Below are positions 1 to 5,554 of a stretch of 5,554 nucleotides of DNA, one piece after another. A model generated the notes under the pieces. It saw only the letters and a program-made list of their open reading frames with translations, did not search any database and had not been told where the DNA came from. The position numbers and the translations under genes were made by a program. The stretch spans positions 1 through 5,554 of the forward strand of contig JBGPFS010000175.1 in the NCBI GenBank assembly GCA_041483455.1. Direction: 5' to 3'. Each line of letters opens with the position of its first letter. Positions within the stretch are counted from its first letter, which is position 1. Source of the DNA: JBGPFS01 sp041483455 (GTDB taxonomy: Bacteria; Chloroflexota; Limnocylindria; Limnocylindrales; CSP1-4).

Positions 1-1209
1 CGGCGGCGGAACTTCCTGCCACCCGACAGCTTCCCGTACGACAACCCGTCGGGTCTGGGGACCGCGGTCAATGGCGAGAAGATCTACATCGATTCGGGCA
101 ACTACGAACCCGCGCTCGACAAGGGCCTGGCCATGGCCGGCTACGCGAACCTCGCGGCGACCAAGGCCGAGGCCAAGGCGCGCGGCAAGCTGCTCGGGCT
201 GGGCCTCTCCACATATATCGAGGTGTGCGGGGTCGCGCCGTCCAAGTGGATCGGCGCGGTCGGCGAGGGCTGGGGCGCCGCCATGTGGGAGTCGGCGAAC
301 CTCCGGATGCACCTCACCGGCAAGGTCGTGCTCACCGTCGGCACCCAGCCGCAGGGCCAGGGCCACGAGACCACGTACGCGCAGATCATCAGCCACGAAC
401 TGGGGATCCCGATGGACGACATCGTGGTCCAGCACTCGGACACCCAGGGCACCCCGTTCGGGTACGGCTCCTACGGCAGCCGGACGTCGAACGTGGGCTC
501 GGGCGCGGCCATCAAGGCGGCGGCCAAGATCCGCGAGAAGGCGAAGCGCTACGCCGCCCACATGCTCGAGGCGAACGTCGACGACATCGAGGTCGATGGC
601 GCGAACTACCGGGTCAAGGGCTCGCCGGACAAGGTGAAGACCATCCAGGAGATCGCGTTCGCGCTCGACCTGGCGTTCGACACGCCCGAGGGCATGGAGC
701 CGTACCTCGACGAGACGGCCTACCACGACACGCCGAACTGCACCTTCCCGTTCGGGACTCACATCGCGATCGTCGAGATCGACGAGGAGACCGGGCACGT
801 GGACCTCGTCCGCTACGTCGCGGTCGACGACGTCGGCAAGAAGATCAACCCGATGATCGTGGACGGCCAGCTCCACGGCGGGATCGTTCAGGGCGTCGGC
901 CAGGCGCTCTGGGAAGGCGCCGTCTACGGCGACGACGGTCAGCTGCTCACCGGCTCGATGCTCGACTACGCGCTCCCGCGCGCGTCGTGGCTGCCGAGCT
1001 TCGAGCTCGACGAGACCGTCACCCCCTCCCCGGTCAACCCGCTCGGCGTCAAGGGCGTCGGCGAGGCTGGCTGCATCGCCAGCACCGCGGCGGTCTCGAA
1101 CGCCGTGATCGACGCGCTCAGCCCGCTCGGCATCCGTCACCTCGACATGCCGTATACGGCACAGAAAGTCTGGGGCGCCATCCAGGGCGCGAAGGGAGGC
1201 CAGGCATGA
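1..1209 (+). CDS. coxL: Aerobic CO dehydrogenase-like molybdenum hydroxylase, large subunit (C-terminal half, 5' partial)
   Basis: The frame is open from base 1 to the TGA at 1207-1209, giving 402 residues. Family members are usually near 780-810, so about the C-terminal half is present. It is the molybdopterin-binding catalytic subunit of a cytoplasmic, probably membrane-associated L-M-S hydroxylase. Seen in the fragment: an RRRNFLPPDSFPY opening; the cofactor-binding QGQGHETTYAQI at residues 118-129; GSYGSR at 156-161; INPMI..GQLHGG at about 282-294; and GVKGVGEAGC near the end. The Glu of that last motif (codon 1063-1065) matches the conserved catalytic glutamate of the xanthine oxidase family. 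Compared with CoxL sequences I recall, there is a short insertion before YIDSGNYE (about residues 21-28). The substrate-defining loop (AYRCSFR in form I, AYRGAGR in form II) lies upstream and is not visible. GEAG, rather than the GAKGVAES of Oligotropha CoxL, favours a form II or related hydroxylase, so the true substrate may not be CO. Family assignment is firm; subtype is inferred. Confidence 0.95.
   Translation, partial: RRRNFLPPDSFPYDNPSGLGTAVNGEKIYIDSGNYEPALDKGLAMAGYANLAATKAEAKARGKLLGLGLSTYIEVCGVAPSKWIGAVGEGWGAAMWESANLRMHLTGKVVLTVGTQPQGQGHETTYAQIISHELGIPMDDIVVQHSDTQGTPFGYGSYGSRTSNVGSGAAIKAAAKIREKAKRYAAHMLEANVDDIEVDGANYRVKGSPDKVKTIQEIAFALDLAFDTPEGMEPYLDETAYHDTPNCTFPFGTHIAIVEIDEETGHVDLVRYVAVDDVGKKINPMIVDGQLHGGIVQGVGQALWEGAVYGDDGQLLTGSMLDYALPRASWLPSFELDETVTPSPVNPLGVKGVGEAGCIASTAAVSNAVIDALSPLGIRHLDMPYTAQKVWGAIQGAKGGQA
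1192..1199 (+). promoter_or_regulatory. Strong Shine-Dalgarno for coxM
   Basis: AAGGGAGG lies inside the last codons of coxL, 6 bases before the ATG at 1206. It fixes the coxM start and, with the ATGA overlap, supports translational coupling of the two subunits. Confidence 0.75.
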
Positions 1210-2066
1210 TCCCGGCGGCCTTCGACTATCGGCGACCCGCGAGCGTCGACGAGGCGCTCCGAGTCCTCGCATCGGACCCGGGCACCAAGGTCATCGCGGG
1301 CGGGCACAGCCTGCTCCCGCTGCTCAAGCTCCGGCTCGCGGCTCCCGAGACGCTGCTCGACATCGGGCGGCTCGGCGAGCTGCGCGGCGTCCGTCAGCTG
1401 CCCGGCGGGGGTTTCGCCGTCGGTGCGCTGACGACCTACTCCGAGCTGCTCGACTCCCCGGCCCGCGTCCTCGGCGTGCTCCGCGATGCCCTGCCGTCGA
1501 TCGGCGACGTGCAGGTACGGAACCGGGGCACGGTCGGTGGGGCGCTCGCCCACGCGGATCCCGCCTCCGACCTCCCGGCCTGCCTCATCGCTCTCCGGGC
1601 CGAACTGGTGCTCCGCTCGGCGACCGGTGAACGGACCGTCGCCGCAGACGGCTTCTTCGTGGGCCCGTTCCAGACGGCGCTCCGGGGCGACGAGCTCGTC
1701 ATCGAGATCCGCTTGCCGGCGCCGAGGGACGACGCCGGGTCCGCCTACGCGTCCCTGGAGCAGCCTGCGTCCGGGTACGCCCTGGTCGGCGTCGCGGCTG
1801 TCGTGTTCGTCGACGGCGCGGGCAAGATCACCGCGGCTGGCGTCGGCGTAACGGGGGTCTCGGACCACCCCTACCGGGCGACCTCGGTCGAGGCCGGGCT
1901 CGTCGGCAGCGACGGGTCGGCGGCTTCGATCGCGGCAGCCGTCGGCGGGATCGTCGGCGACCGGGCGGTGAACGCGGACATCCACGCGGGTCGCGAGTAC
2001 CGGACGGCGATGGCCGTCGTCTACGGGCGACGGGCGATCGAGGCCGCGCTCGCTCGCGTCCGCTGA
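1206..2066 (+). CDS. coxM: CO dehydrogenase-like FAD-binding medium subunit
   Basis: The product has 286 residues, the normal length for CoxM-type flavoproteins. It carries FAD and passes electrons from the molybdenum centre, through the small subunit's [2Fe-2S] clusters, to an acceptor such as quinone. Seen: an N-terminal MIPAAFDYRRPASVDEAL typical of the family; AGGHSLLPLLKLRL from residue 31, the first FAD pyrophosphate-binding motif (AGGHS in Oligotropha CoxM); and RNRGTVGGALAHADPASDLP from residue 105, containing the second FAD motif (TVGG, 109-112). The tail NADIHAGREYRTAMAVV is the expected C-terminal CODH-flavoprotein domain. The ATG overlaps the coxL stop as ATGA and follows a strong Shine-Dalgarno. 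The frame stays open upstream to 225, but that part runs inside coxL and has an arginine/glycine-rich shadow composition, so 1206 is the start. The L-then-M order is that described for form II clusters (S-L-M); form I is M-S-L. Confidence 0.96.
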   Translation: MIPAAFDYRRPASVDEALRVLASDPGTKVIAGGHSLLPLLKLRLAAPETLLDIGRLGELRGVRQLPGGGFAVGALTTYSELLDSPARVLGVLRDALPSIGDVQVRNRGTVGGALAHADPASDLPACLIALRAELVLRSATGERTVAADGFFVGPFQTALRGDELVIEIRLPAPRDDAGSAYASLEQPASGYALVGVAAVVFVDGAGKITAAGVGVTGVSDHPYRATSVEAGLVGSDGSAASIAAAVGGIVGDRAVNADIHAGREYRTAMAVVYGRRAIEAALARVR

Positions 2067-2070
2067 CGGC

Positions 2071-2075
2071 GAGGG
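2071..2075 (+). promoter_or_regulatory. Possible weak ribosome binding site for the molybdopterin-binding protein
   Basis: GAGGG ends 12 bases before the GTG at 2088, slightly farther than ideal. It is the only purine-rich candidate in the 21-base gap after coxM. The GTG is the first usable start after the coxM stop, which is in the same frame. Confidence 0.35.
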
Positions 2076-2087
2076 CGTCGGACCTCG

Positions 2088-3143
2088 GTGCGGCTCGAGC
2101 GACTCGTTCCGGGCCGCCGGCCACCCGAAGGGCTGGAGGGCAGCGTTCTCACCCGCGACCTCGTGGTCGCGGGTGATCGCTGGTCCAAGGGTCGGCGGCT
2201 CGGCCCGGCCGATCTCGCCGGGTTCGCCGCCGATCCGACGGCGAATGGCGGCAGCCCGGTCACGGTCCTGGTCCCGGAGCCGGGCGAGCTCCACGAGGAC
2301 GACGCCGGGCGCCGGCTCGCCGCCGCGGTCCGCGGAGACGACCGCGCGTTGACACTCCGGGGACCGGCGCAGTCGCGGGTCGACCTCGTGGCCGCGGTCT
2401 CGGGCGTCGTGGCCGTGCGCATCGAGGCGCTCGAGCGCCTCAACCGGCTCGACCCCCTCGAGGTGTTCACGGTGTTCGACGGGCAGATCGTCGCGCCCGG
2501 CGATCTCGTCGCGAGCGTGAAGGTGGGTCCCCATCTCGTCGACGAGGCCATCGTCGCGGCGGGGGAGCGGATCGCCCGACGCGGGGGCCCCCTCGTCCTG
2601 GTCCGGCCGTTCCGGCCAGTCCGGATCGCCGTGCTCGTGAAGGAGACGATCGAGGGCGCAGCGCGGGACCGCTTCGAGACATCGGTCCGGGCGAAGGTCG
2701 AGGGCCTCGGTGCCGTGCTCACGGGGATCCGCTACGTCGTCGATACGGCCCCTGCTGCGACCCGTGCGCTCGGCGACGCGACGACGGGGCGCCAGCGGGC
2801 GGCGATCGTCCTCACCGCCGGCGGCGCCAGCACGGACCCGGCGGACGCGTTCTTCGTCGCGGTGACCGCGCTCGGCGGACGGGTCGTCCGCCATGGGGTC
2901 CCCGCCCACCCGGGCTCGATGGTCTGGCTCGGGCGCGTCGGCCGGACGGTCGTCATCGGCCTGCCGAGCTGCGGGGCGTTCTCGAAGGCGACCGCGGTGG
3001 ATCTCCTGCTCCCGCGCCTCGTCGCGGGCGAGCCGGCCTCGGCGAAGACGGTCGCCCGCCTCGGTCACGGCGGGATCCTCACCCGGAGCCAGCGCTTCCG
3101 GTTCCCCGCCTATGCGCGGGACCTCGACGCGCCAGACGGCTGA
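2088..3143 (+). CDS. MoeA/MogA-like molybdopterin-binding protein, probable cofactor-handling factor
   Basis: The product has 351 residues from a GTG start and no signal peptide or membrane segment, so it should be cytoplasmic. The N-terminal part (about 17-170: VLTRDLVVAGDRWSKGRRL, then EPGELHEDDAGRRLA) resembles the front part of MoeA-like proteins and of the two-domain molybdopterin-binding/nucleotidyltransferase proteins found with molybdenum hydroxylases. Residues about 178-310 look like a MoCF_biosynth domain: RIAVLVKETIEG opens it, LTAGGASTDPAD (GGAS at 245-248) matches the MoeA/MogA GG-S/T loop, and HPGSMVWLGRVG then GLPSCGAFSK (GLPSC at 291-295) match the MoeA GLPGNP region. I see no C-terminal MobA/MocA-like GTP/CTP transferase domain; the protein ends about 40 residues after the MoCF domain. 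It is 21 bases after coxM, so probably co-transcribed. A role in cofactor binding, cytidylylation support or insertion is inferred; no published gene name is claimed. A downstream start would lose part of the N-terminal domain. Confidence 0.8.
   Translation: MRLERLVPGRRPPEGLEGSVLTRDLVVAGDRWSKGRRLGPADLAGFAADPTANGGSPVTVLVPEPGELHEDDAGRRLAAAVRGDDRALTLRGPAQSRVDLVAAVSGVVAVRIEALERLNRLDPLEVFTVFDGQIVAPGDLVASVKVGPHLVDEAIVAAGERIARRGGPLVLVRPFRPVRIAVLVKETIEGAARDRFETSVRAKVEGLGAVLTGIRYVVDTAPAATRALGDATTGRQRAAIVLTAGGASTDPADAFFVAVTALGGRVVRHGVPAHPGSMVWLGRVGRTVVIGLPSCGAFSKATAVDLLLPRLVAGEPASAKTVARLGHGGILTRSQRFRFPAYARDLDAPDG
2149..2176 (+). repeat. Perfect 12-bp inverted repeat with 4-base loop inside the molybdopterin-binding gene
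   Basis: The left arm TCACCCGCGACC (2149-2160) and right arm GGTCGCGGGTGA (2165-2176) are exact reverse complements separated by TCGT. The structure begins 61 bases after the first base of the GTG start and encodes LTRDLVVAGD. It would form a very stable RNA stem early in the message. There is no T-run after it, so it is not a typical intrinsic terminator. Function is unknown. Confidence 0.6.
2424..2441. repeat. 18-bp perfect palindrome within a coding region
   Basis: GAGGCGCTCGAGCGCCTC reads identically on both strands and encodes EALERL. Helical Glu/Ala/Leu/Arg stretches with GC-rich codons readily generate such palindromes, so this may be only a by-product of coding. It has no loop and no visible partner copy. 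Confidence 0.4.
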
Positions 3144-3152
3144 TCTCGATCG

Positions 3153-3173
3153 CCCGCCCGGCTGCGGGACGGG
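3153..3173 (+). terminator. GC-rich hairpin in the 63-base spacer before coxD (possible attenuator or weak terminator)
   Basis: CCCGCCCG (3153-3160) can pair with CGGG-A-CGGG (3165-3173), giving eight G-C pairs with one bulged A and the loop GCTG. It starts 10 bases after the molybdopterin-binding protein's stop. The expected U-tract is absent (TCGGCGAGG follows), so full intrinsic termination is doubtful. It may instead trim expression or protect the 3' end of the upstream message. Confidence 0.35.
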
Positions 3174-3190
3174 TCGGCGAGGCACGTCGG

Positions 3191-3206
3191 TGTAGCATCG
3201 CGGCGC
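3191..3206 (+). promoter_or_regulatory. Possible -10 element for a leaderless coxD transcript
   Basis: TAGCAT at 3193-3198 fits the TAnnnT -10 pattern and is preceded by TG. Its spacing would place a transcription start at about 3205-3207, at the coxD ATG itself. There is no Shine-Dalgarno-like purine run directly before this ATG, which agrees with leaderless translation. I do not see a convincing -35 box. This rests on one short motif. Confidence 0.3.
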
Positions 3207-4178
3207 ATGGAACCGAACGAGCCCACCACCCCGCAAGGCGAGGCCGTCGCCGCGGATCGCATCGCCTCCCGCCAGCGACGCCCCGAGACGACCCGGTCGA
3301 TCGACGGCATCCAGGACGAGCTCCGCCGCCACGGCTACATCGCCGAGCGATCGCTCGCGACGACCGTCTTCCTGGCGCTGGAGCTGGGCCGCCCGCTCCT
3401 CCTCGAAGGCGAGGCGGGCGTGGGCAAGACGGAGCTGGCCAAGGTCCTCGCGTCGATCCTTGGAACGCGCCTCATCCGGCTCCAGTGCTACGAAGGCCTG
3501 GATGTCAATACCGCGGTCTACGAGTGGAACTACCCGCGCCAGATGCTCGAGATCCGGCTGCTCGAGGCGCGCGGCGAGATCGCCCACGCGTCGACGCACG
3601 ACATCTTCGGCCCCGAGTTCCTGCTGAAGCGGCCGCTCCTCCAGGCGCTCGAAGCCAGCGACGGCAGCGCGCCGGTCCTGCTGATCGACGAGATCGACCG
3701 CGCCGACGAGGAGTTCGAGGCGTACCTGCTCGAGATCCTGTCCGACTTCCAGGTCACCGTCCCGGAGATCGGGACGATCCGGGCGGCCCAGGCTCCCCGC
3801 GTCGTCCTGACCTCCAACCGGACCCGCGAGGTCCATGACGCCCTGAAGCGCCGCTGCCTCTACCACTGGATCGACTATCCGACGGCGGAGAAGGAGTTCG
3901 AGATCGTCGCCGCGCGCGTGCCCGATGTGCCGACCCGGTTGGCCCGCGAGGTCGTCGCCTTCGTCCATCGGCTGCGCGCGGCGGATCTCACCAAGGTCCC
4001 AGGCGTGGCCGAGACCCTCGACTGGGCCGCTGCGCTTCTTTCCCTGGGCGCCACGGAACTTGCCCCGGACCTCGTCGACGAGACCCTGGGCGTCGTTCTC
4101 AAGTACGAGGAGGACATCCGCCAGGTGCGCGGTGTCGCCGCCCGTCAGTACCTCGTCGAGGCGATCCCCGAGGCCTGA
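3207..4178 (+). CDS. coxD: MoxR-family AAA+ ATPase, CoxD-type maturation chaperone
   Basis: The product has 323 residues. AAA+ parts in order: Walker A GEAGVGKT (68-75); the signature CYEGLDVNTAVYEWNYPRQ after the first core strands; Walker B VLLIDE (157-162); sensor 1 Asn204 in LTSNRTRE; a basic LKRRC segment (213-217) in the arginine-finger region; and GVAETLDW (266-273) in the C-terminal lid. All ATPase residues look intact. In Oligotropha carboxidovorans, CoxD is an ATP-dependent unfoldase-type chaperone needed to build the CuSMo active site of apo-CO dehydrogenase, and it acts with the VWA protein CoxE. Here the coxE-like gene follows after 3 bases, the usual MoxR-VWA pairing. The first 30 or so residues are polar and poorly conserved in appearance. 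The ATG at 3207 lacks a clear ribosome binding site; a leaderless start is possible. Whether the client here is a copper-containing enzyme is unknown, because the coxL loop is outside the window. Confidence 0.94.
   Translation: MEPNEPTTPQGEAVAADRIASRQRRPETTRSIDGIQDELRRHGYIAERSLATTVFLALELGRPLLLEGEAGVGKTELAKVLASILGTRLIRLQCYEGLDVNTAVYEWNYPRQMLEIRLLEARGEIAHASTHDIFGPEFLLKRPLLQALEASDGSAPVLLIDEIDRADEEFEAYLLEILSDFQVTVPEIGTIRAAQAPRVVLTSNRTREVHDALKRRCLYHWIDYPTAEKEFEIVAARVPDVPTRLAREVVAFVHRLRAADLTKVPGVAETLDWAAALLSLGATELAPDLVDETLGVVLKYEEDIRQVRGVAARQYLVEAIPEA
4170..4173 (+). promoter_or_regulatory. Shine-Dalgarno for coxE
   Basis: GAGG lies within the last codons of coxD, 8 bases before the ATG at 4182. 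The coxD stop and coxE start are only 3 bases apart, so the pair is probably translationally coupled. Confidence 0.55.
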
Positions 4179-4181
4179 CCG

Positions 4182-5554
4182 ATGACCGCCCCCGATCGCG
4201 GATCTTCGATCCTCGTCGCGCCGACCGGCGAGGCGATCGACGGCCGACGGCTGCTCGCCGAGGCCGTCGGCTTCGGGCGGGCCCTTCGCTCGGCCGGGCT
4301 GGCGATCGATCTCGGGGCGGCGATCGACTTCGCTCGAGCCCTGGCGCTGGTGGATATCGGTCACCGGGAGACGGTCCGCGATGCGGGGGCGGCGTTGTTC
4401 GTCCGCCGGCGGGACGAGCGCGAGACGTACGAGCGGGTGTTCGCCCATTTCTGGCGCCGCCGAGGCCGGCGGCTCCCGGCCCCGCGGCTCGACGTGCCCG
4501 CCGCGCCGGACGCGGACCGCGAGGAGGGCGAGCCGGCCGGCTCTGACGAGTCCGGCGAGGGACGTGACGCGCCGCTGACCGAGCGCGCCCGGCTGGGCGT
4601 TCAGATCGCGACCGACGCCGAGGAGGGGGGCGAGATCGAAGGAGCGACGATCTCGCCCGACGCCTGGTCCCGGAGCGAGGTCCTTCGCCACCGCGGCTTC
4701 GACCGGATGACGGCGGCCGAGCTTCGCGATGCCGAGCGGTTCGTCGACCGCCTTCGGCCTCGCCTCGAGCAGCGCCGGACCCGGCGCCAGGAGCTCCACC
4801 CGCACGGCCGCCGGCTCGCGGCCCGAGCGATGTTCCGACGTAACCTCGCGACGGCCGAGCTGACGACCTGGGTGTGGCGGCGCCACATCCGCGAGCCGCG
4901 CCAGCTCGTCGTGCTGTGCGACATCTCGGGGTCGATGGAGCGCCACTCAAGGCTGCTCCTCCGGTTCATCCAGGCTCTGGCGCGGACGAACGAGGTCCGG
5001 ACCGAGTCGTTCGTGTTCGGGACGCGGCTCACCCGCGTGACGCGCTTGCTCAAGGACCGCGACCGTGATCGGGCGCTGACGCGGGTCGCCGACACGGTCA
5101 CGGACTGGGCCGGCGGCACCCGGATCGGGGAGTCGTTCCGCGAGTTCAACCACCGCTGGGCGCGTCGGACGCTTCGCTCGTCGGGCGTCGTCATCGTCGT
5201 GTCCGACGGCTGGGACCGCGGCGATCCCGCGCTCGTGGCCGCCGAGACAGCTCGGCTCCGGCGGAATTGTCACCGGCTCGTCTGGCTGAACCCCCTGGCT
5301 GCGGCGCCCGGCTACCAGCCCCTTGCCGCCGGGATGCGTGCCGCCTACCCGTTCATCGACGACTTCCTGCCGGCCGGCACGCTCGCCTCGCTCGAGCGTC
5401 TGGGCGAGATCCTGTCCGGTGCTCGGCAGGGGACCTCGCTTCGCGGTGCGGCGGTCACGCGCGCTACGGCGGTCGCGCCGTCGCTCGGCCTGACGGCACC
5501 CGACCCGGCGCCGCCGCTGCCACTCGATCGCGCGCCCGAGGACCCCGGGCGCGC
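4182..5554 (+). CDS. coxE: CoxE-type von Willebrand factor A (MIDAS) protein, 3' partial
   Basis: The frame is open from the ATG at 4182 to the right edge, giving 457 complete codons and no stop. The N-terminal part (about 9-96) is a helical region ending in FAHFWRRRG. An acidic, low-complexity linker (about 104-160) follows, then a basic segment LRPRLEQRRTRR and HPHGRRLAARAMFRRNL (about 191-222) typical of CoxE. The VWA domain has the full MIDAS metal site: DISGS at 247-251, Thr313 in AGGTRIG, and Asp342 in VVSDGWDRGD. The conserved closing stretch WLNPL..APGYQPLAAGMRAAYPFIDDFLP comes next. CoxE proteins usually end near here, at about 390-410 residues, but this one continues beyond 411 with at least 46 Ala/Pro-rich residues. 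Its role, inferred from the family, is partner of CoxD: it binds Mg2+ and a client protein so that the ATPase can remodel the apo-hydroxylase. It directly follows coxD on the same strand. Confidence 0.93.
   Translation, partial: MTAPDRGSSILVAPTGEAIDGRRLLAEAVGFGRALRSAGLAIDLGAAIDFARALALVDIGHRETVRDAGAALFVRRRDERETYERVFAHFWRRRGRRLPAPRLDVPAAPDADREEGEPAGSDESGEGRDAPLTERARLGVQIATDAEEGGEIEGATISPDAWSRSEVLRHRGFDRMTAAELRDAERFVDRLRPRLEQRRTRRQELHPHGRRLAARAMFRRNLATAELTTWVWRRHIREPRQLVVLCDISGSMERHSRLLLRFIQALARTNEVRTESFVFGTRLTRVTRLLKDRDRDRALTRVADTVTDWAGGTRIGESFREFNHRWARRTLRSSGVVIVVSDGWDRGDPALVAAETARLRRNCHRLVWLNPLAAAPGYQPLAAGMRAAYPFIDDFLPAGTLASLERLGEILSGARQGTSLRGAAVTRATAVAPSLGLTAPDPAPPLPLDRAPEDPGR

Noticed and set aside
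71..637. 188-codon + strand open frame inside coxL
   Set aside because: Ser/Arg/Thr-rich alternate-frame shadow of the conserved CoxL sequence.
225..1205. Upstream extension of the coxM frame inside coxL, making a 613-residue protein
   Set aside because: This part overlaps coxL in another frame and has a repetitive Arg/Gly/His shadow composition. The true coxM begins at 1206 with a strong ribosome binding site and the standard family N-terminus.
1137..4946. A 1269-codon open frame on the minus strand spanning coxM through coxE
   Set aside because: The four genes from 1206 onward all happen to share one reading frame, and GC-rich codon bias keeps the opposite strand free of stops. The translation is Arg/Asp/Gly-rich without any recognisable domain, while the + strand has clear conserved families throughout.
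4099..4950. 283-codon minus-strand open frame over coxE
   Set aside because: The composition is dominated by Arg, Pro, Gly and Ser, as expected from an antisense GC-rich frame, and it overlaps the well-supported CoxE coding region.
1..5554. CRISPR array, tRNA/rRNA genes, insertion sequence or phage genes
   Set aside because: I saw no regularly spaced repeats, no tRNA- or rRNA-like sequence, no transposase or integrase motif and no terminal inverted repeats. Nearly all bases are taken up by the five cox-type genes.

Overview
The window is a very GC-rich stretch (roughly 70% G+C by eye) carrying five genes, all on the + strand and tightly packed. They form part of a cox-type operon for an aerobic molybdenum hydroxylase of the carbon monoxide dehydrogenase / xanthine dehydrogenase family. 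Base composition, strong GC3 bias, short spacers and a possible leaderless start suggest a high-GC bacterium such as Chloroflexota or Actinomycetota. This placement is an inference and is weak without a search.

Layout: (1) positions 1-1209 hold the C-terminal half of the large molybdenum subunit (coxL), cut by the left edge. (2) Positions 1206-2066 hold the FAD subunit (coxM), coupled to coxL by an ATGA start/stop overlap and preceded by a strong Shine-Dalgarno. (3) Positions 2088-3143 hold a MoeA/MogA-like molybdopterin-binding protein, probably a cofactor handling factor. (4) A 63-base spacer holds a GC-rich hairpin and a possible promoter. (5) Positions 3207-4178 hold a MoxR-type AAA+ ATPase (coxD). 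(6) From 4182 to the right edge runs a von Willebrand factor A protein (coxE), open at its 3' end.

The genes fit one pathway. CoxL and CoxM are two of the three enzyme subunits; the iron-sulfur subunit coxS is probably upstream, outside the window. The molybdopterin-binding protein probably helps to deliver or modify the cofactor. The CoxD-CoxE pair is an ATPase plus metal-ion-dependent adhesion-site chaperone that matures the active site. The L-before-M order and the GVKGVGEAG signature at the end of CoxL point to the 'form II' / CO-dehydrogenase-like branch rather than the canonical copper-molybdenum CO dehydrogenase. The deciding active-site loop lies upstream of the window.

I do not see a wholly new system. 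The points most worth a second look are the unattached molybdopterin-binding gene inside the operon, CoxD/CoxE next to a form II-like enzyme, a perfect 12-bp hairpin near the start of the third gene, and the hairpin/promoter-like spacer between the enzyme half and the chaperone half.
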